Assembly: GCA_001657295.1 (NCBI GenBank)
Contig: LYSW01000023.1
Coordinates: forward strand, 1-64,000
Direction: 5' to 3'
DNA from: Oceanicaulis sp. BBD 1991-10
GTDB taxonomy: Bacteria; Pseudomonadota; Alphaproteobacteria; Caulobacterales; Maricaulaceae
Length of the DNA: 64,000 nt
In this document: piece by piece, positions 49,231-59,046 of the stretch
Numbering within the stretch: the first letter of the stretch is position 1
How the letters are laid out: every line of letters begins with the position of its first letter
Position numbers and translations under genes: made by a program
Notes under the pieces: generated by a model
The model's input: the letters and a program-made list of their open reading frames with translations, nothing else
Told to the model about the DNA's origin: nothing
Databases searched by the model: none

Positions 49231-50488
49231 CGCGCCGCGTCTCCGTCCATTCTGTGGCGCGGGCCTGGGCTTGCGCCAATTGCTCCGCGGTCATCAATTC
49301 GGCGAGCGATGAGCGCGCGCGGACCGCCGCCTCCAGACCCTGGGCGGCGGCCAGATTGGCCCATTTATGGGCCTCGACATAATCGGGCTCTCCGCCCACG
49401 CCGGCCGCCATGATATTGCTCATGCGCAGCTGCGCGCCCGGATCGCCGGCTTGCGCAGCTTCCGCAAAGAGCGCGCGGGCGCGCGCGGAATCCTGGGGCG
49501 CGCCTTCACCGTCTTCAAGAAGGGTTCCGAGGCGGAACGCCGCTGCGCCGTCGCCCTGCGACGCGCGCGCCTCCAGCCACTCAAGCCCGCGCGCATCGCC
49601 GCCGCGCGCCAGCGCCGATACGAATGCGGCGCCGCGGACCGCATCCGGCGCGACCATTCGCTCCTCGACGATCATGAGGCCGAGCTGGCGCTGAGCGAGA
49701 TCAGATCCCCCCTCGGCGGCGTTGATATAATAGCGCACCGCTTCAGCGAAATTCTCCTCGCCGCCTAAGCCTCGCTGAAGATAGCTGGCATAGGCGACCT
49801 GCGCGCGCACCATGCCGGCTTCGGCGGCTTGCTGATACCAGTATCGCGCCTGCTCGTGATCCACGTCCGCGCCGGTTCCGGTCGCGTAGACATAACCCAG
49901 ATTGCTCTGCGCACGGACATCACCGGCCTCTCCGGCGACGGTCAGCAATTCGATCGCTCGAGCCGGGTCGCGGGGCAAGCCTTCCGCGCCGACGAGATAA
50001 TAGGACCCGATCACCGCCTGAGCCTGCGGATCGCCCAAAGCCGCCGCGCGCTCCAGATCGGCGACCGCCTGGGCGCCGGCGCCGCCTTCGGATTCGGCGC
50101 GTTGATTGAGCAGCTGGACCAGGAGCGTTCGGGCGTTGTCGTTGCCGGCGTCAACCGCGCGCTCGAGCCACTCGATCGCCGATCCGATATCGCGCTGTAC
50201 GAAAAGCCCTTCGCTATACATATAGCCGATGCGCTGCATCGCGAGAGCGTCGCCGCCCTCGGCCAGGGGAACCAGAAGATTGAACGCCGTCTCCAAGTCG
50301 CCTTGCCCATAGGCGGCTTCAGCCGCGGCGATCCCGGTCAGCGGCGCGGTCGCCGAAGACACGCCGCCTTGGGACGCCGCGGGCGCCGGGGTCGACGTCT
50401 CGCCTCCAAACAGCAGCCATCCGCCCAAGAGTCCGAGTCCGACGGCCCCAGCGCCGATGGCCGCGCCAATGAGAGTGTTTGAATTCAT
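49217..50488 (-). CDS. Sel1-repeat membrane-anchored protein
   Basis: N-terminal TM (MNSNTLIGAAIGAGAVGLGLLGGWLLFGG) plus Sel1 repeats. Confidence 0.92.
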   Translation of the reverse strand: MNSNTLIGAAIGAGAVGLGLLGGWLLFGGETSTPAPAASQGGVSSATAPLTGIAAAEAAYGQGDLETAFNLLVPLAEGGDALAMQRIGYMYSEGLFVQRDIGSAIEWLERAVDAGNDNARTLLVQLLNQRAESEGGAGAQAVADLERAAALGDPQAQAVIGSYYLVGAEGLPRDPARAIELLTVAGEAGDVRAQSNLGYVYATGTGADVDHEQARYWYQQAAEAGMVRAQVAYASYLQRGLGGEENFAEAVRYYINAAEGGSDLAQRQLGLMIVEERMVAPDAVRGAAFVSALARGGDARGLEWLEARASQGDGAAAFRLGTLLEDGEGAPQDSARARALFAEAAQAGDPGAQLRMSNIMAAGVGGEPDYVEAHKWANLAAAQGLEAAVRARSSLAELMTAEQLAQAQARATEWTETRRDAEN

Positions 50489-53400
50489 GAAGGCGCGCCC
50501 TCCCCGGCGCTGCGGCGAATGACATAAAGGGCGCCAGCGGCCAATGATTCATCGATGTGTGTTTGCGTTCCGTCGGGCCAATCCACCGTGACCCGCTCAA
50601 CAGCTTCGGCGCCGGCGAGCCCGAAATGGGCGACCGGCGCATCAAAGGCCATGAAGCCGCCGCCGGATTGAATTTCGCGGACCTGGGTCAGGCCGCCCGC
50701 CTCGACCGTGATCGCCGCGCCGATTCCGTCATGGACGCCGAGGCCGTCTTCCAGACGGAAGGCGATCGACCGTCCCTCCTGGCTGGCGTTTTCAAACATC
50801 ACCACCGGCGCATTGACCGGCTGGGTCAATATGTCGAGATCGCCGTCATGATCGAAGTCGAACATCACGGCCGCGGCGGTGATGAAATAGTCGGTGAGCC
50901 CGAACGCTTCCGTCTCTTCGGTGAAATGACCGCGCCCGTCATTGCGCAGGAAAATGTTCGACGGGCTGACCTCATTGGGCACCCAGGTGCCGTTCACGAT
51001 ATAAATGTCCTGCCAGCCATCCAGATCGAAATCGGCGATCTTCACGTCCCACGACCAGCCGCCGACATCGGCGCCGCGCAGTTCGGCTTCATCGGCGTAA
51101 ACGCCCTGGGAATCCGGGACCAGCAGCACGTTCCGGCCCAAAATCTGGCGGATGGCGGCGTCCGCCTCCGCTGCGGTGATCGGGCGCGAGGGCTGGAAAT
51201 GCACGGTGCACAGGTCGCGGATATCCGGCAGATCGGCCGGCACCAAGGCGCACAGGGCCGGATCGCGGCGCTGGATCGCCAGATCCTTGACCAGCATGCC
51301 CCGGCATTCGGCCTGCTGGCGGCCTTCAAGGCGCTGGCAGCGATCGGCGTATCCGGGATTGAAGCTGTGCCCGGACCGGTACCAGCGTTTGATCGCCATA
51401 TTCTCTTCACAGATCGCCCGGTCCGTATCGCGCTCGATCGCGTCGCAATAAAGTTCAAGCGGCTGCATGCGCAGGCGTTCGGAGACCCCCGATGACCGCC
51501 CCGCGATCTGCGCGACATAGATTTCGAAATCACCGTCGTTATCCAGATCGGCGCTCTTGACCGCCATGGTGGTCGTCGTGGTGTGCGGAATCCGGCCTTC
51601 AGCATAGGTGACGGCGTCAAATCCGCCCTCTCCGTCGCCGAAATAAAAATAATCCGGAATCTCGAAATCATTGCCGACGATGAGATCCTGGGCGCCGTCC
51701 CGGTCCAGATCGGAAAACAGGATGGACAGCGTCTCGCCGGGCACTCCGGGCAGGTCGGCATACGCCGCGCCGGTCAGCTCGCCGTCTTGATTGAACACAA
51801 TCCGGTTGCGGGATTCTTCGCCGGGGATGCGCCGATACCAGCCCGCCGCCCAATTGCCCAGAACCGCATCCAGATCGCCGTCGCCTTCAACATCTGCAAA
51901 CGCCGCCGCCAGGACCATGACCGCGTCCTCGCGATTGGCGACGGGGGTGATGGCCGACGGGTCCAGCACGCCCTGGCGGTTGGGCACTATGTGGACGCCG
52001 TCGCGAAAGGTTGTGATGAACAGGTCCAGCCAACCGTCATCGTCAATATCGACAAGGGCGGCGTTGAACACCGCGAAGTCCGCCAGGACGCCGAGCGGCG
52101 GCGTCGCGGCGTCAAACCGGCCCGCCCCGTCATTGGCGTAGACATATATGCCGGCCTCATCGGACGCGAAGACCAGATCAAGATCGCCATCTCGATCGAT
52201 GTCGCCCGCGGACACCGAGCGCCCTTCCCAGAAGGGCGGCCACATATCGCCCATGGAAAACTCGATCGGCCGGTCAATCCCGTAGCGCCAGGCCTCGCGG
52301 CGCACGAAGGGCGTCTCCGCGGCCGGGCTGCGCGGATTGAAGGGCCGGGCTTCGATCTCGATCCGCATCTCCGCGCCGGCGGGCGCGACGTCTTGCGCCG
52401 GCATGGAAGCCTCGGCGTTTCCGGTCGGGCGGTCGTCGGCATGGGCGGCCGGCGCGAAAAGTGCGGTGACGGTCAGCATTTCCAGCGCGCGCTGCGTTTG
52501 ATGGTCGTGCCAGGCCTGCGCCCCGAGGCCGGCCAGGAATCCCAGGGCGGCGATCACGCCGCCCAGCAATCCCGCCGCGCGCCATCCGACAGATGTGCCG
52601 ATAATGAAGAAGGAATAGATGGAGAATGAGCCCAGGACGAACACCAGCGTCATGATATAGCCGTGACCGAGCCCGCCGTTCAGAAGCGCGCCGGACACCA
52701 CGACGTCAAATCCCATGGGCACGGGCATGAACACGCCGACCAGCGCGGCGAACGCCAGTCCCAGCGGCCCAAAATCACGTCCCGCCAGCTGGTCGAGCGG
52801 CATGAGCGTCGCCACCACCGCGCCGAGAAACCCCGCCAGCAGCATCAACGGCACCGTGGTGTAGAGGATGAACCAGAGATTTCGCGCGAAATCGTGGCCG
52901 AAGCGCCATGTGGATTGAAGAATCGTCTCGCCGTCCGGCTCCGGCAGGGCCGAGTCGACCGTGGCGGGCGGCGTCAGCGGCAATCTTGGCTGCACCGGCG
53001 TTGCGCGCTCCAGCCGGTCTTCTGGGATGAAGCGGCACAATACGGGGATCGCCAGCAGGATGACGCCCAGCGACAGGACGATTTTCGCAACCGCCATGTA
53101 GAAAGGCAGCAGCGAGAACGCCATGGTCAGCACCACGATATTCAGCGTCGGCGACGCCACCATGGCCGACAGCGTGGTCTCGGCCCGCGACCCGGCGGAA
53201 TAAAGACCCTTCGCAATCGGCGCCGCGCAATTCACGCAGACCCCGAGCGGCGCCCCGAGAAACATGCCGTAAAGTGAATTCGCAAACGGTCCTGAGAAGC
53301 TGCGCCGGCGCATATAGCCAAGAAGGGTCAGGAAGGCGGCCGCGAACAGCACCCCGAACGTCATGCCGTTCCGGTTGGTCTTGATCCAGTTGACCGTCGA

Positions 53401-53616
53401 GATGCCGATCCGCTCGATCGTCGTGTGATCCTCCGTCAGCGGGATCAGCGCTTCAAAGCTGAGCGGGTCCTCCAGCTGGATCGCCCCGCTCATCATCGCT
53501 TTCTCGTCCAGCGAGGGATAGCGCGACTGCGTCCAGAACAAGACGGCGAGCGCGGCGACCAGCAGGACCGCCCAGACAACGCGCGCTCGCTTCGACCCAA
53601 TGATCCAGTCGCCCAT
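50485..53616 (-). CDS. permease (ArsP/DUF318-like) fused to FG-GAP/VCBS beta-propeller and ASPIC/UnbV-like C-terminus
   Basis: N-terminal multi-TM with GVCVNCAAPIAKGLYSAGSRAETTLSAMVASPTLNIVVL; then repeated DIDRDGDLDLVFAS / DIDDDGWLDLFITT / DFDHDGDLDILTQ; C-terminal GIGAAITVEAGGLTQVREIQSGGGFMAFDAPVAHFGLAGAEAVERVTVDWPDGTQT. One continuous frame. Confidence 0.88.
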   Translation of the reverse strand: MGDWIIGSKRARVVWAVLLVAALAVLFWTQSRYPSLDEKAMMSGAIQLEDPLSFEALIPLTEDHTTIERIGISTVNWIKTNRNGMTFGVLFAAAFLTLLGYMRRRSFSGPFANSLYGMFLGAPLGVCVNCAAPIAKGLYSAGSRAETTLSAMVASPTLNIVVLTMAFSLLPFYMAVAKIVLSLGVILLAIPVLCRFIPEDRLERATPVQPRLPLTPPATVDSALPEPDGETILQSTWRFGHDFARNLWFILYTTVPLMLLAGFLGAVVATLMPLDQLAGRDFGPLGLAFAALVGVFMPVPMGFDVVVSGALLNGGLGHGYIMTLVFVLGSFSIYSFFIIGTSVGWRAAGLLGGVIAALGFLAGLGAQAWHDHQTQRALEMLTVTALFAPAAHADDRPTGNAEASMPAQDVAPAGAEMRIEIEARPFNPRSPAAETPFVRREAWRYGIDRPIEFSMGDMWPPFWEGRSVSAGDIDRDGDLDLVFASDEAGIYVYANDGAGRFDAATPPLGVLADFAVFNAALVDIDDDGWLDLFITTFRDGVHIVPNRQGVLDPSAITPVANREDAVMVLAAAFADVEGDGDLDAVLGNWAAGWYRRIPGEESRNRIVFNQDGELTGAAYADLPGVPGETLSILFSDLDRDGAQDLIVGNDFEIPDYFYFGDGEGGFDAVTYAEGRIPHTTTTTMAVKSADLDNDGDFEIYVAQIAGRSSGVSERLRMQPLELYCDAIERDTDRAICEENMAIKRWYRSGHSFNPGYADRCQRLEGRQQAECRGMLVKDLAIQRRDPALCALVPADLPDIRDLCTVHFQPSRPITAAEADAAIRQILGRNVLLVPDSQGVYADEAELRGADVGGWSWDVKIADFDLDGWQDIYIVNGTWVPNEVSPSNIFLRNDGRGHFTEETEAFGLTDYFITAAAVMFDFDHDGDLDILTQPVNAPVVMFENASQEGRSIAFRLEDGLGVHDGIGAAITVEAGGLTQVREIQSGGGFMAFDAPVAHFGLAGAEAVERVTVDWPDGTQTHIDESLAAGALYVIRRSAGEGAPS

Positions 53617-53705
53617 TTCGCCTGTCCCCGAGGCCGGTCCTGACTCAACGCCCGCGATTATACCTGACCGCCAATGCGAAGAAAGAAGGTCCGCCGCCCC
53701 GCACG

Positions 53706-54506
53706 CTAGAAAACCGACGGATCGCACGCCGGCGCGGCGCCGTCATCGGACCCGAAGCGCACCCACTCATAGGGCCGGGTCTCGGACACGCCGTATTGAA
53801 CCAGGCCCTGTACTCCTCGGCCCCGGCTGCCATTCGCCCCGATGACGCGGGCCGCCAGCGCGACCCGGACGCCGTCGGCGCGTTCGGGCGGCTCAAACCC
53901 GCCCGCCGGGGCGCCCTGGGCGGGCCCGGTCCCGCCGAAGGCGGTCAGAAAGGGACGAATGCAGGCCAGCCGGCCGGGCGTCATCGCGCGCACTTGAGAT
54001 AGCTCGTCCACCGACGCGAACGGCCGGTCTCCGAGCGTCTTGTGCGGCAGGAGGGCATAGTCGGACCGCTCGGCGCCGAAAGGGCGCGCCGCCGTGTCCG
54101 GATCGCGCCAGTCCAGTATTTCATCGGTCAGACGGCGGGCCGTCGCTTCAGGCGCGCCGGCCGCGGCGAACACCCGCATCCATGCGGTCTCATCCGCCAG
54201 GTTGATATCGACCCGGCGATGGGTGTCGGCGAGCGCGACCTCGACGGCATGATCTCCCACATCGATCCTGCGCGGCAGGCCATTCAGCGCATCGCGGCCT
54301 TGCAGCGCGATGGTCCAGGCGGCGATTTCAAGGGCGCTTCTTAAAGCGGCGTTCTCGCGCATCACCTGATTTTCGACCCGCGCTTCAATCACCCGCTCCC
54401 GCGCGGCGATCGTCGCGCCGGCGGCCAGGATGGAGAGCAGCAAGGCGATCCACAGCACGAAGACCAGCGCCGAGCCGCGGTCCCGGCTGCGGGCGCCGCA
54501 GCTCAT
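53706..54506 (-). CDS. gspK: type II secretion minor pseudopilin GspK
   Basis: RDRGSALVFVLWIALLLSILAAGATIAARERVIEARVENQ...VDINLADETAWMRVFAAAG...DEILDWRD. Confidence 0.88.
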   Translation of the reverse strand: MSCGARSRDRGSALVFVLWIALLLSILAAGATIAARERVIEARVENQVMRENAALRSALEIAAWTIALQGRDALNGLPRRIDVGDHAVEVALADTHRRVDINLADETAWMRVFAAAGAPEATARRLTDEILDWRDPDTAARPFGAERSDYALLPHKTLGDRPFASVDELSQVRAMTPGRLACIRPFLTAFGGTGPAQGAPAGGFEPPERADGVRVALAARVIGANGSRGRGVQGLVQYGVSETRPYEWVRFGSDDGAAPACDPSVF

Positions 54507-56560
54507 TCCACGAACAGGTCCGGACGCCGGCTGCGCAAGGCGCCCATGTCCCGGCGCAGGGCCTCGACGGCGCGGCGTTGCTCGACATCCGTCGTGATGA
54601 TGCGCGGCGTCAGAAAGATCACCAGCTCGCTGCGGCGCACCGTGTCATTGCTGGACCGGAAGGCCGATCCGAGGCCGGGAATCCGGCTCAGGCCCGGGAC
54701 CCCGGTGCTCGTCACCGTCTCCGTCTCTTGGATCAATCCGCCCAGCGCGATCGTGGCGCCCGACCGCGCCGCCACCGTGGAGGTGAACCGCAGCTGTTGA
54801 ATGGTCGGAGAGTCGATGCCGCTGGTGTTGTTCGGACGCACCGAGCTGACCTCCTGGGTCACATCCAGCACCACCACGCCGGATGCGTTGATGCGGGGCG
54901 TGACTTCCAAAATCACGCCCGTCTCGCGCAGGGTGACATTGGACACGATCGGCGCCCCGGCCTCTCCCACCGCCTGCGCGGTCTGGGTCACGATCGGCAC
55001 TTCGTCGCCGACCTGCAGATTGGCGGTCTGATTATTCTGCACCATGATCGACGGCGCCGAGAGAACACTGACGTCGGTCACCGCGTCCAGGGCGCTCAGC
55101 GCGACATTGATGTCCGTGCCCACAAAAGCATAGCTGAAGCCGGGAACGACCGGGCTGACGGCGCCGTTCTCGTCATCGGTCAGCAGCAATTGATTGGTCC
55201 CGTCGCCGGCTTGGGACTGAAAGAACCACCGCACGCCGAAATCCAGGGCGTTGGTCAGACGCACCTCAGCGATGGTCGCTTCAATCAGAACCTGGGGCGC
55301 CAGAACATCCATGCGCTGCACGAGTTCGATGATCTCGCGATATTCCTGGTCGGTGGCCCGGATGATGAGGCCGTTATTCAGCTCGTCGGCGATGACGGTC
55401 AGCCGGGTTTCCGTCTCCGCGCCCTGCGCGTCCTCTCCCTCCTGGCCGGCGAAACGCGGCAGGCCGGCTTCGGTGGCGGACACCTCGCCGCCGGCGAACG
55501 CGGCGGTCAGCTGCTGAGCGAGAGTCGCCGCTGGAGTGTTGCGCGCTGAATAATAGCGCAACCGCCGCTCATCGCCTCCCGCCGGACGATCGAACCGTTC
55601 GATCCAGACGGCGATCTCGTCGAACCGGCTCCGCTCACGGGTCACGACAAAGAGCTGATTGAGGCGCTGAAGCGGCGCGACCGTCACCGTACCCGCGCCG
55701 ATCCCGAGGCCCGCCAGAACGGTGTCGACCTCCTGCGCCGCGGTCCGTGCATCGGTATAGCGCAAATCAAACAGGCCATAGACCCGGTCGGTCAGGGCGG
55801 GAGTGTCGAACAAAGCCGCGGCTTCCGCGGCGGCGGCGACTCCCGGGCCGGGGCCCGTGAGGATCAATATGCCGGCGGCGGCGTCGGCCTCCGCCTCGAC
55901 ATCATCCGTGATGAAGGGCCCGATCAGGTCCAGGAGCGCGTCCGCCCCGGTGTGGCGGACCGGAATGATCCGGGCGCCGAAGCCCAATCGGGCGCCCGGG
56001 GCGACGCCCGCGCTGCGCGCGGCCGATTCGGTGGTCAGCAGGAATCCATCCGCCTGCTCCACCAAGGCGAGGCCGGAATCGGCCAACACCGCCTCTAACG
56101 CTTGCAGCGCGCCGCGAACCGGCGCCGGCTCCGGCGCGGTGAGCGTGATGCGTCCGGACACGCCCGCGCCGACCGCCACGGTTTCACCCAGCGCCTCGCC
56201 GATCACGGCCCTGGCGACGTCGTCGGCTGGAGCATCGACGAAATCAAGGCCCAGGCGCTCGGTTCGAAAATCGCGCGCCTGCAGATTCGCCGCGGACAGG
56301 GCGCGGGCCCCGGCTTGCGTGCGCCGCAGGACAAGCTGCCCGCCGGGCTCGCGCGGGCCGGACGCCGCCTCGTCGCCGCCGAGCAGGGTCTGGGCGGGGT
56401 CCGGCGCCGCCGGTTCGTCCTGTGTTGGAGAGGGCGCCGGCGCCGCCGGCGCCGGCGGTGCGAAAGCCAGATCGGCCGCGCAACCGCTCAGCAAAGCCAA
56501 ACTTGCGGCGAGACCGGCGAGGCGCATCGGCCAGCGGTGCGGCGGCTTGGTCTCATCCAT
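54503..56560 (-). CDS. gspD: type II secretion secretin GspD
   Basis: Lipobox LALLSGCAA; N domains; VLIEATIAEVRLTNALDFGVRWFFQ; secretin domain VPGLSRIPGLGSAFRSSNDTVRRSELVIFLTPRIITT. Confidence 0.95.
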   Translation of the reverse strand: MDETKPPHRWPMRLAGLAASLALLSGCAADLAFAPPAPAAPAPSPTQDEPAAPDPAQTLLGGDEAASGPREPGGQLVLRRTQAGARALSAANLQARDFRTERLGLDFVDAPADDVARAVIGEALGETVAVGAGVSGRITLTAPEPAPVRGALQALEAVLADSGLALVEQADGFLLTTESAARSAGVAPGARLGFGARIIPVRHTGADALLDLIGPFITDDVEAEADAAAGILILTGPGPGVAAAAEAAALFDTPALTDRVYGLFDLRYTDARTAAQEVDTVLAGLGIGAGTVTVAPLQRLNQLFVVTRERSRFDEIAVWIERFDRPAGGDERRLRYYSARNTPAATLAQQLTAAFAGGEVSATEAGLPRFAGQEGEDAQGAETETRLTVIADELNNGLIIRATDQEYREIIELVQRMDVLAPQVLIEATIAEVRLTNALDFGVRWFFQSQAGDGTNQLLLTDDENGAVSPVVPGFSYAFVGTDINVALSALDAVTDVSVLSAPSIMVQNNQTANLQVGDEVPIVTQTAQAVGEAGAPIVSNVTLRETGVILEVTPRINASGVVVLDVTQEVSSVRPNNTSGIDSPTIQQLRFTSTVAARSGATIALGGLIQETETVTSTGVPGLSRIPGLGSAFRSSNDTVRRSELVIFLTPRIITTDVEQRRAVEALRRDMGALRSRRPDLFVE

Positions 56561-56631
56561 GGCCGAAATCACTCCATCCCCTTGAATTCAGCCTAGCCCA
56601 AGGCCTGGGCTGCGGCCAGCTCGCGCGCGCA

Positions 56632-57039
56632 TCACCCGCCCAGAACCAGCCGGCGCTCCTGGCCGTCGGCCGCGATCACCGCAAGGCTCGAATCCAGGGC
56701 CAGCAATTCGATGCCGGCGGCGGCTTCGCCCGGTCGAAGAAAAACCGTTTCGTCACCCACAATGATGACGGCGACCCGCCCGTCATCGGACTCGACCACG
56801 CCGATCAGGCGCATCGGGCGTCGCGGCGTGGTGACCGGCGCCGCCTCGGCGGGCTGCTCGACCGGATCGAAGCGCGCGAACGCCGCCGAAAGCGCCGCTC
56901 GATCGAGCGTTTGCGACGGGTCGGCCGGCGTCGGCGCCGGCGGCGCGTCGGGCGGCGGCGCGGTCCAAAGCCAGAGCGCGGCGGCCGCCGAGCCGAGCCC
57001 GGCCAGGCCGGAAATAAGAGTGAAGGCGTCCAGCCTCAT
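56632..57039 (-). CDS. GspC-like type II secretion protein
   Basis: N-terminal TM and HR-like domain MRLIGVVESDDGRVAVIIVGDETVFLRPGEAAAGIELLALDSSLAVI, in a T2SS operon. Confidence 0.65.
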   Translation of the reverse strand: MRLDAFTLISGLAGLGSAAAALWLWTAPPPDAPPAPTPADPSQTLDRAALSAAFARFDPVEQPAEAAPVTTPRRPMRLIGVVESDDGRVAVIIVGDETVFLRPGEAAAGIELLALDSSLAVIAADGQERRLVLGG

Positions 57040-57566
57040 GATCCGGCCTCGTCAGCAACCAATTCGACCAGGGTGAGCTCGAGGCGCACGGCGCCGGACG
57101 CGGGCGCGTCGAACACGGCGTCGCTGACAGCGAAACCAGGCGTGCCTGACGCGTGCGCCAGCGCCGCGGCCAGCGCCTCCGGGGCGCCGACAAGCGTTAC
57201 GGTGAGGCGCCGTTCGACAACGCCGCCGAGCTCATGAGCGCGCAAGGGTCCGCGCCTTGCGGCTTCGGCGCCGGCCGCCTCGAGAGCGGCGTCCAGCGCG
57301 TCGGCGCGGCGCACAAGCGCCGCGTCCGCCGCCTCGACGCTGGCGGATATCGCGGCGCCGGCCGGCATGGCCGCGGCGCGCCCGGCCAGGCTTTCGCGCA
57401 ATGCGCCGACTTCACCGGCCAGTGCGGCGCGCCGGGCCCAGTTGTCCGCAAGCCCTCCGACGCTGACCCAGATCAGCATCAGCGGCACAAGGACCGAAAC
57501 CGCAGCCAGGCTGACCGCCAAGAGGCGGCGCGGCGTCAGGGGAAGCGTGGCGAGCCGGGCGTTCAT
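57036..57566 (-). CDS. GspM-like type II secretion protein
   Basis: N-terminal TM and coiled region, position between L and C/D genes. Confidence 0.65.
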   Translation of the reverse strand: MNARLATLPLTPRRLLAVSLAAVSVLVPLMLIWVSVGGLADNWARRAALAGEVGALRESLAGRAAAMPAGAAISASVEAADAALVRRADALDAALEAAGAEAARRGPLRAHELGGVVERRLTVTLVGAPEALAAALAHASGTPGFAVSDAVFDAPASGAVRLELTLVELVADEAGS

Positions 57567-58462
57567 GGCCGACCCGCCCGGGCTTCAATCACGCCGCCGT
57601 CCACGGTCTCGATCACGATCCGCCGGCCATCAACGATCACCACCTCAATGCGAGCATCGCCCGGGCCGCCGATTTCCCTGAGGACGTCGGTCAGTCGCGG
57701 ATAGGACGCCGCGCGCGCCTCAGGCGTATTCAGGTTTTCCGCGGCGGCGCGGTCTGCGCGCGCTTCGGCGAGCAGCGCGTCGCGCTGCGCCGCGAGCGCA
57801 TCGGCGTCGCGGGCCAGCCGGACGTCCAGCGCCGTCAGCGCCGTCAACACGCCCAAGCCCGCCAGCAGCGCCATGAGGACAGGGCTGGCCGGCCGCTCGG
57901 GCGCCCCGGACGCGAAGACGCCGAGCGCGCCCTCCGATCCAAAATCCGCCGCGACCCGCCAGCGCGCCGCGCGATCGGCCGCGAGCCCGGCGGCGGCCTC
58001 GACGTCCGCCCGTCTGGCGATGGCGAGGTCCACCATGACACCGTCGCCGGCGGGATTGGGACGGGATGACGCGATGCTCATGACGGCATCCTCATGCCGG
58101 ATCGGGCACAGCGTCTCCGCCTGCAACCGGATAGCGGCGTCCGGATCGCGCGCGGCCAGCGGGGAGAGCCGCACCGAGCGCATCAGGACCTTTGACGAAT
58201 CCATCAGGATGACGGCCTCGTCACGGCCCGGTTTCGAGGCATAGCGCCACCGGCCCAGCCAGGACTTCACGGCGCCGGCGGTCGACGCCGGGGCGCCGGC
58301 CGCATCAAGGGTGATCAGCTGGGCCCGGGTCGTCGCCCCGGCCGCGGCCAGAGCGTCCGGCAGAAGCGCCGCCGTCTCCCGCCAGGCCCAGGCCAACACC
58401 TCCACGATCGATCGTCCGATCCGGTCTATCGCGCTGTTTGCGCTCATATGCCCTCCCGGCAC
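57563..58462 (-). CDS. GspL-like type II secretion protein
   Basis: PilM/PilN-like cytoplasmic part plus single TM, positional. Confidence 0.65.
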   Translation of the reverse strand: MPGGHMSANSAIDRIGRSIVEVLAWAWRETAALLPDALAAAGATTRAQLITLDAAGAPASTAGAVKSWLGRWRYASKPGRDEAVILMDSSKVLMRSVRLSPLAARDPDAAIRLQAETLCPIRHEDAVMSIASSRPNPAGDGVMVDLAIARRADVEAAAGLAADRAARWRVAADFGSEGALGVFASGAPERPASPVLMALLAGLGVLTALTALDVRLARDADALAAQRDALLAEARADRAAAENLNTPEARAASYPRLTDVLREIGGPGDARIEVVIVDGRRIVIETVDGGVIEARAGRP

Positions 58463-59046
58463 GCCTGAAGCCCGGAATCATAATCGCACGCCAATGGCGC
58501 GCGAGCCCCGACGGCGGCCTCGATCCGGCGAAGCCCGCCGGTTTCGCCCGGAGCGAGGTCGAGAACCACCAGGCGTGGCGGGTTGGGGCCCGGCCACCGG
58601 CGATACCAGCCCAGCGCGTCATCCTGCGGCCGGCCGTAATAATGAAATCCGGCGAAGTCGGTATCGATCTCGATCACCTCGGTCAGCGGCGCCTCTCCAT
58701 TCACCGGCGCCGCGGTGACGACCGCCTGCCGGCCGGCCGCCCGGATGCTGATCTGCAATAAGTGCGCGGCGCCGGGCGGGTGCGCGGTGAACCGTATGAG
58801 GTCGCCCTCGCCCTCGAAGACGTGCCCGGGCGCCTCGACGCTCGCGGACAGCGCCTCGCGCACAGCCCGCTCCAGCGCGCCATGGGATTCCCGCTCCGCA
58901 GCGAGGGCGGACAATCGGGCATGGGCGTCGACGCCGCCCAGGAGGACTGGAACGGCCGCAGCGGCGACGAGCGCCAGGATCGCAACCGCGACCAGCGTTT
59001 CGGTGAGCGTGAAGCCGCCGTCCCGGGCGCCGTAAGCGCGCATCAC
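58444..59046 (-). CDS. gspJ: type II secretion pseudopilin GspJ
   Basis: Prepilin motif DGGFTLTETLVAVAILALVAAAAVPVLLGGVD. Confidence 0.8.
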   Translation of the reverse strand: MMRAYGARDGGFTLTETLVAVAILALVAAAAVPVLLGGVDAHARLSALAAERESHGALERAVREALSASVEAPGHVFEGEGDLIRFTAHPPGAAHLLQISIRAAGRQAVVTAAPVNGEAPLTEVIEIDTDFAGFHYYGRPQDDALGWYRRWPGPNPPRLVVLDLAPGETGGLRRIEAAVGARAPLACDYDSGLQACREGI

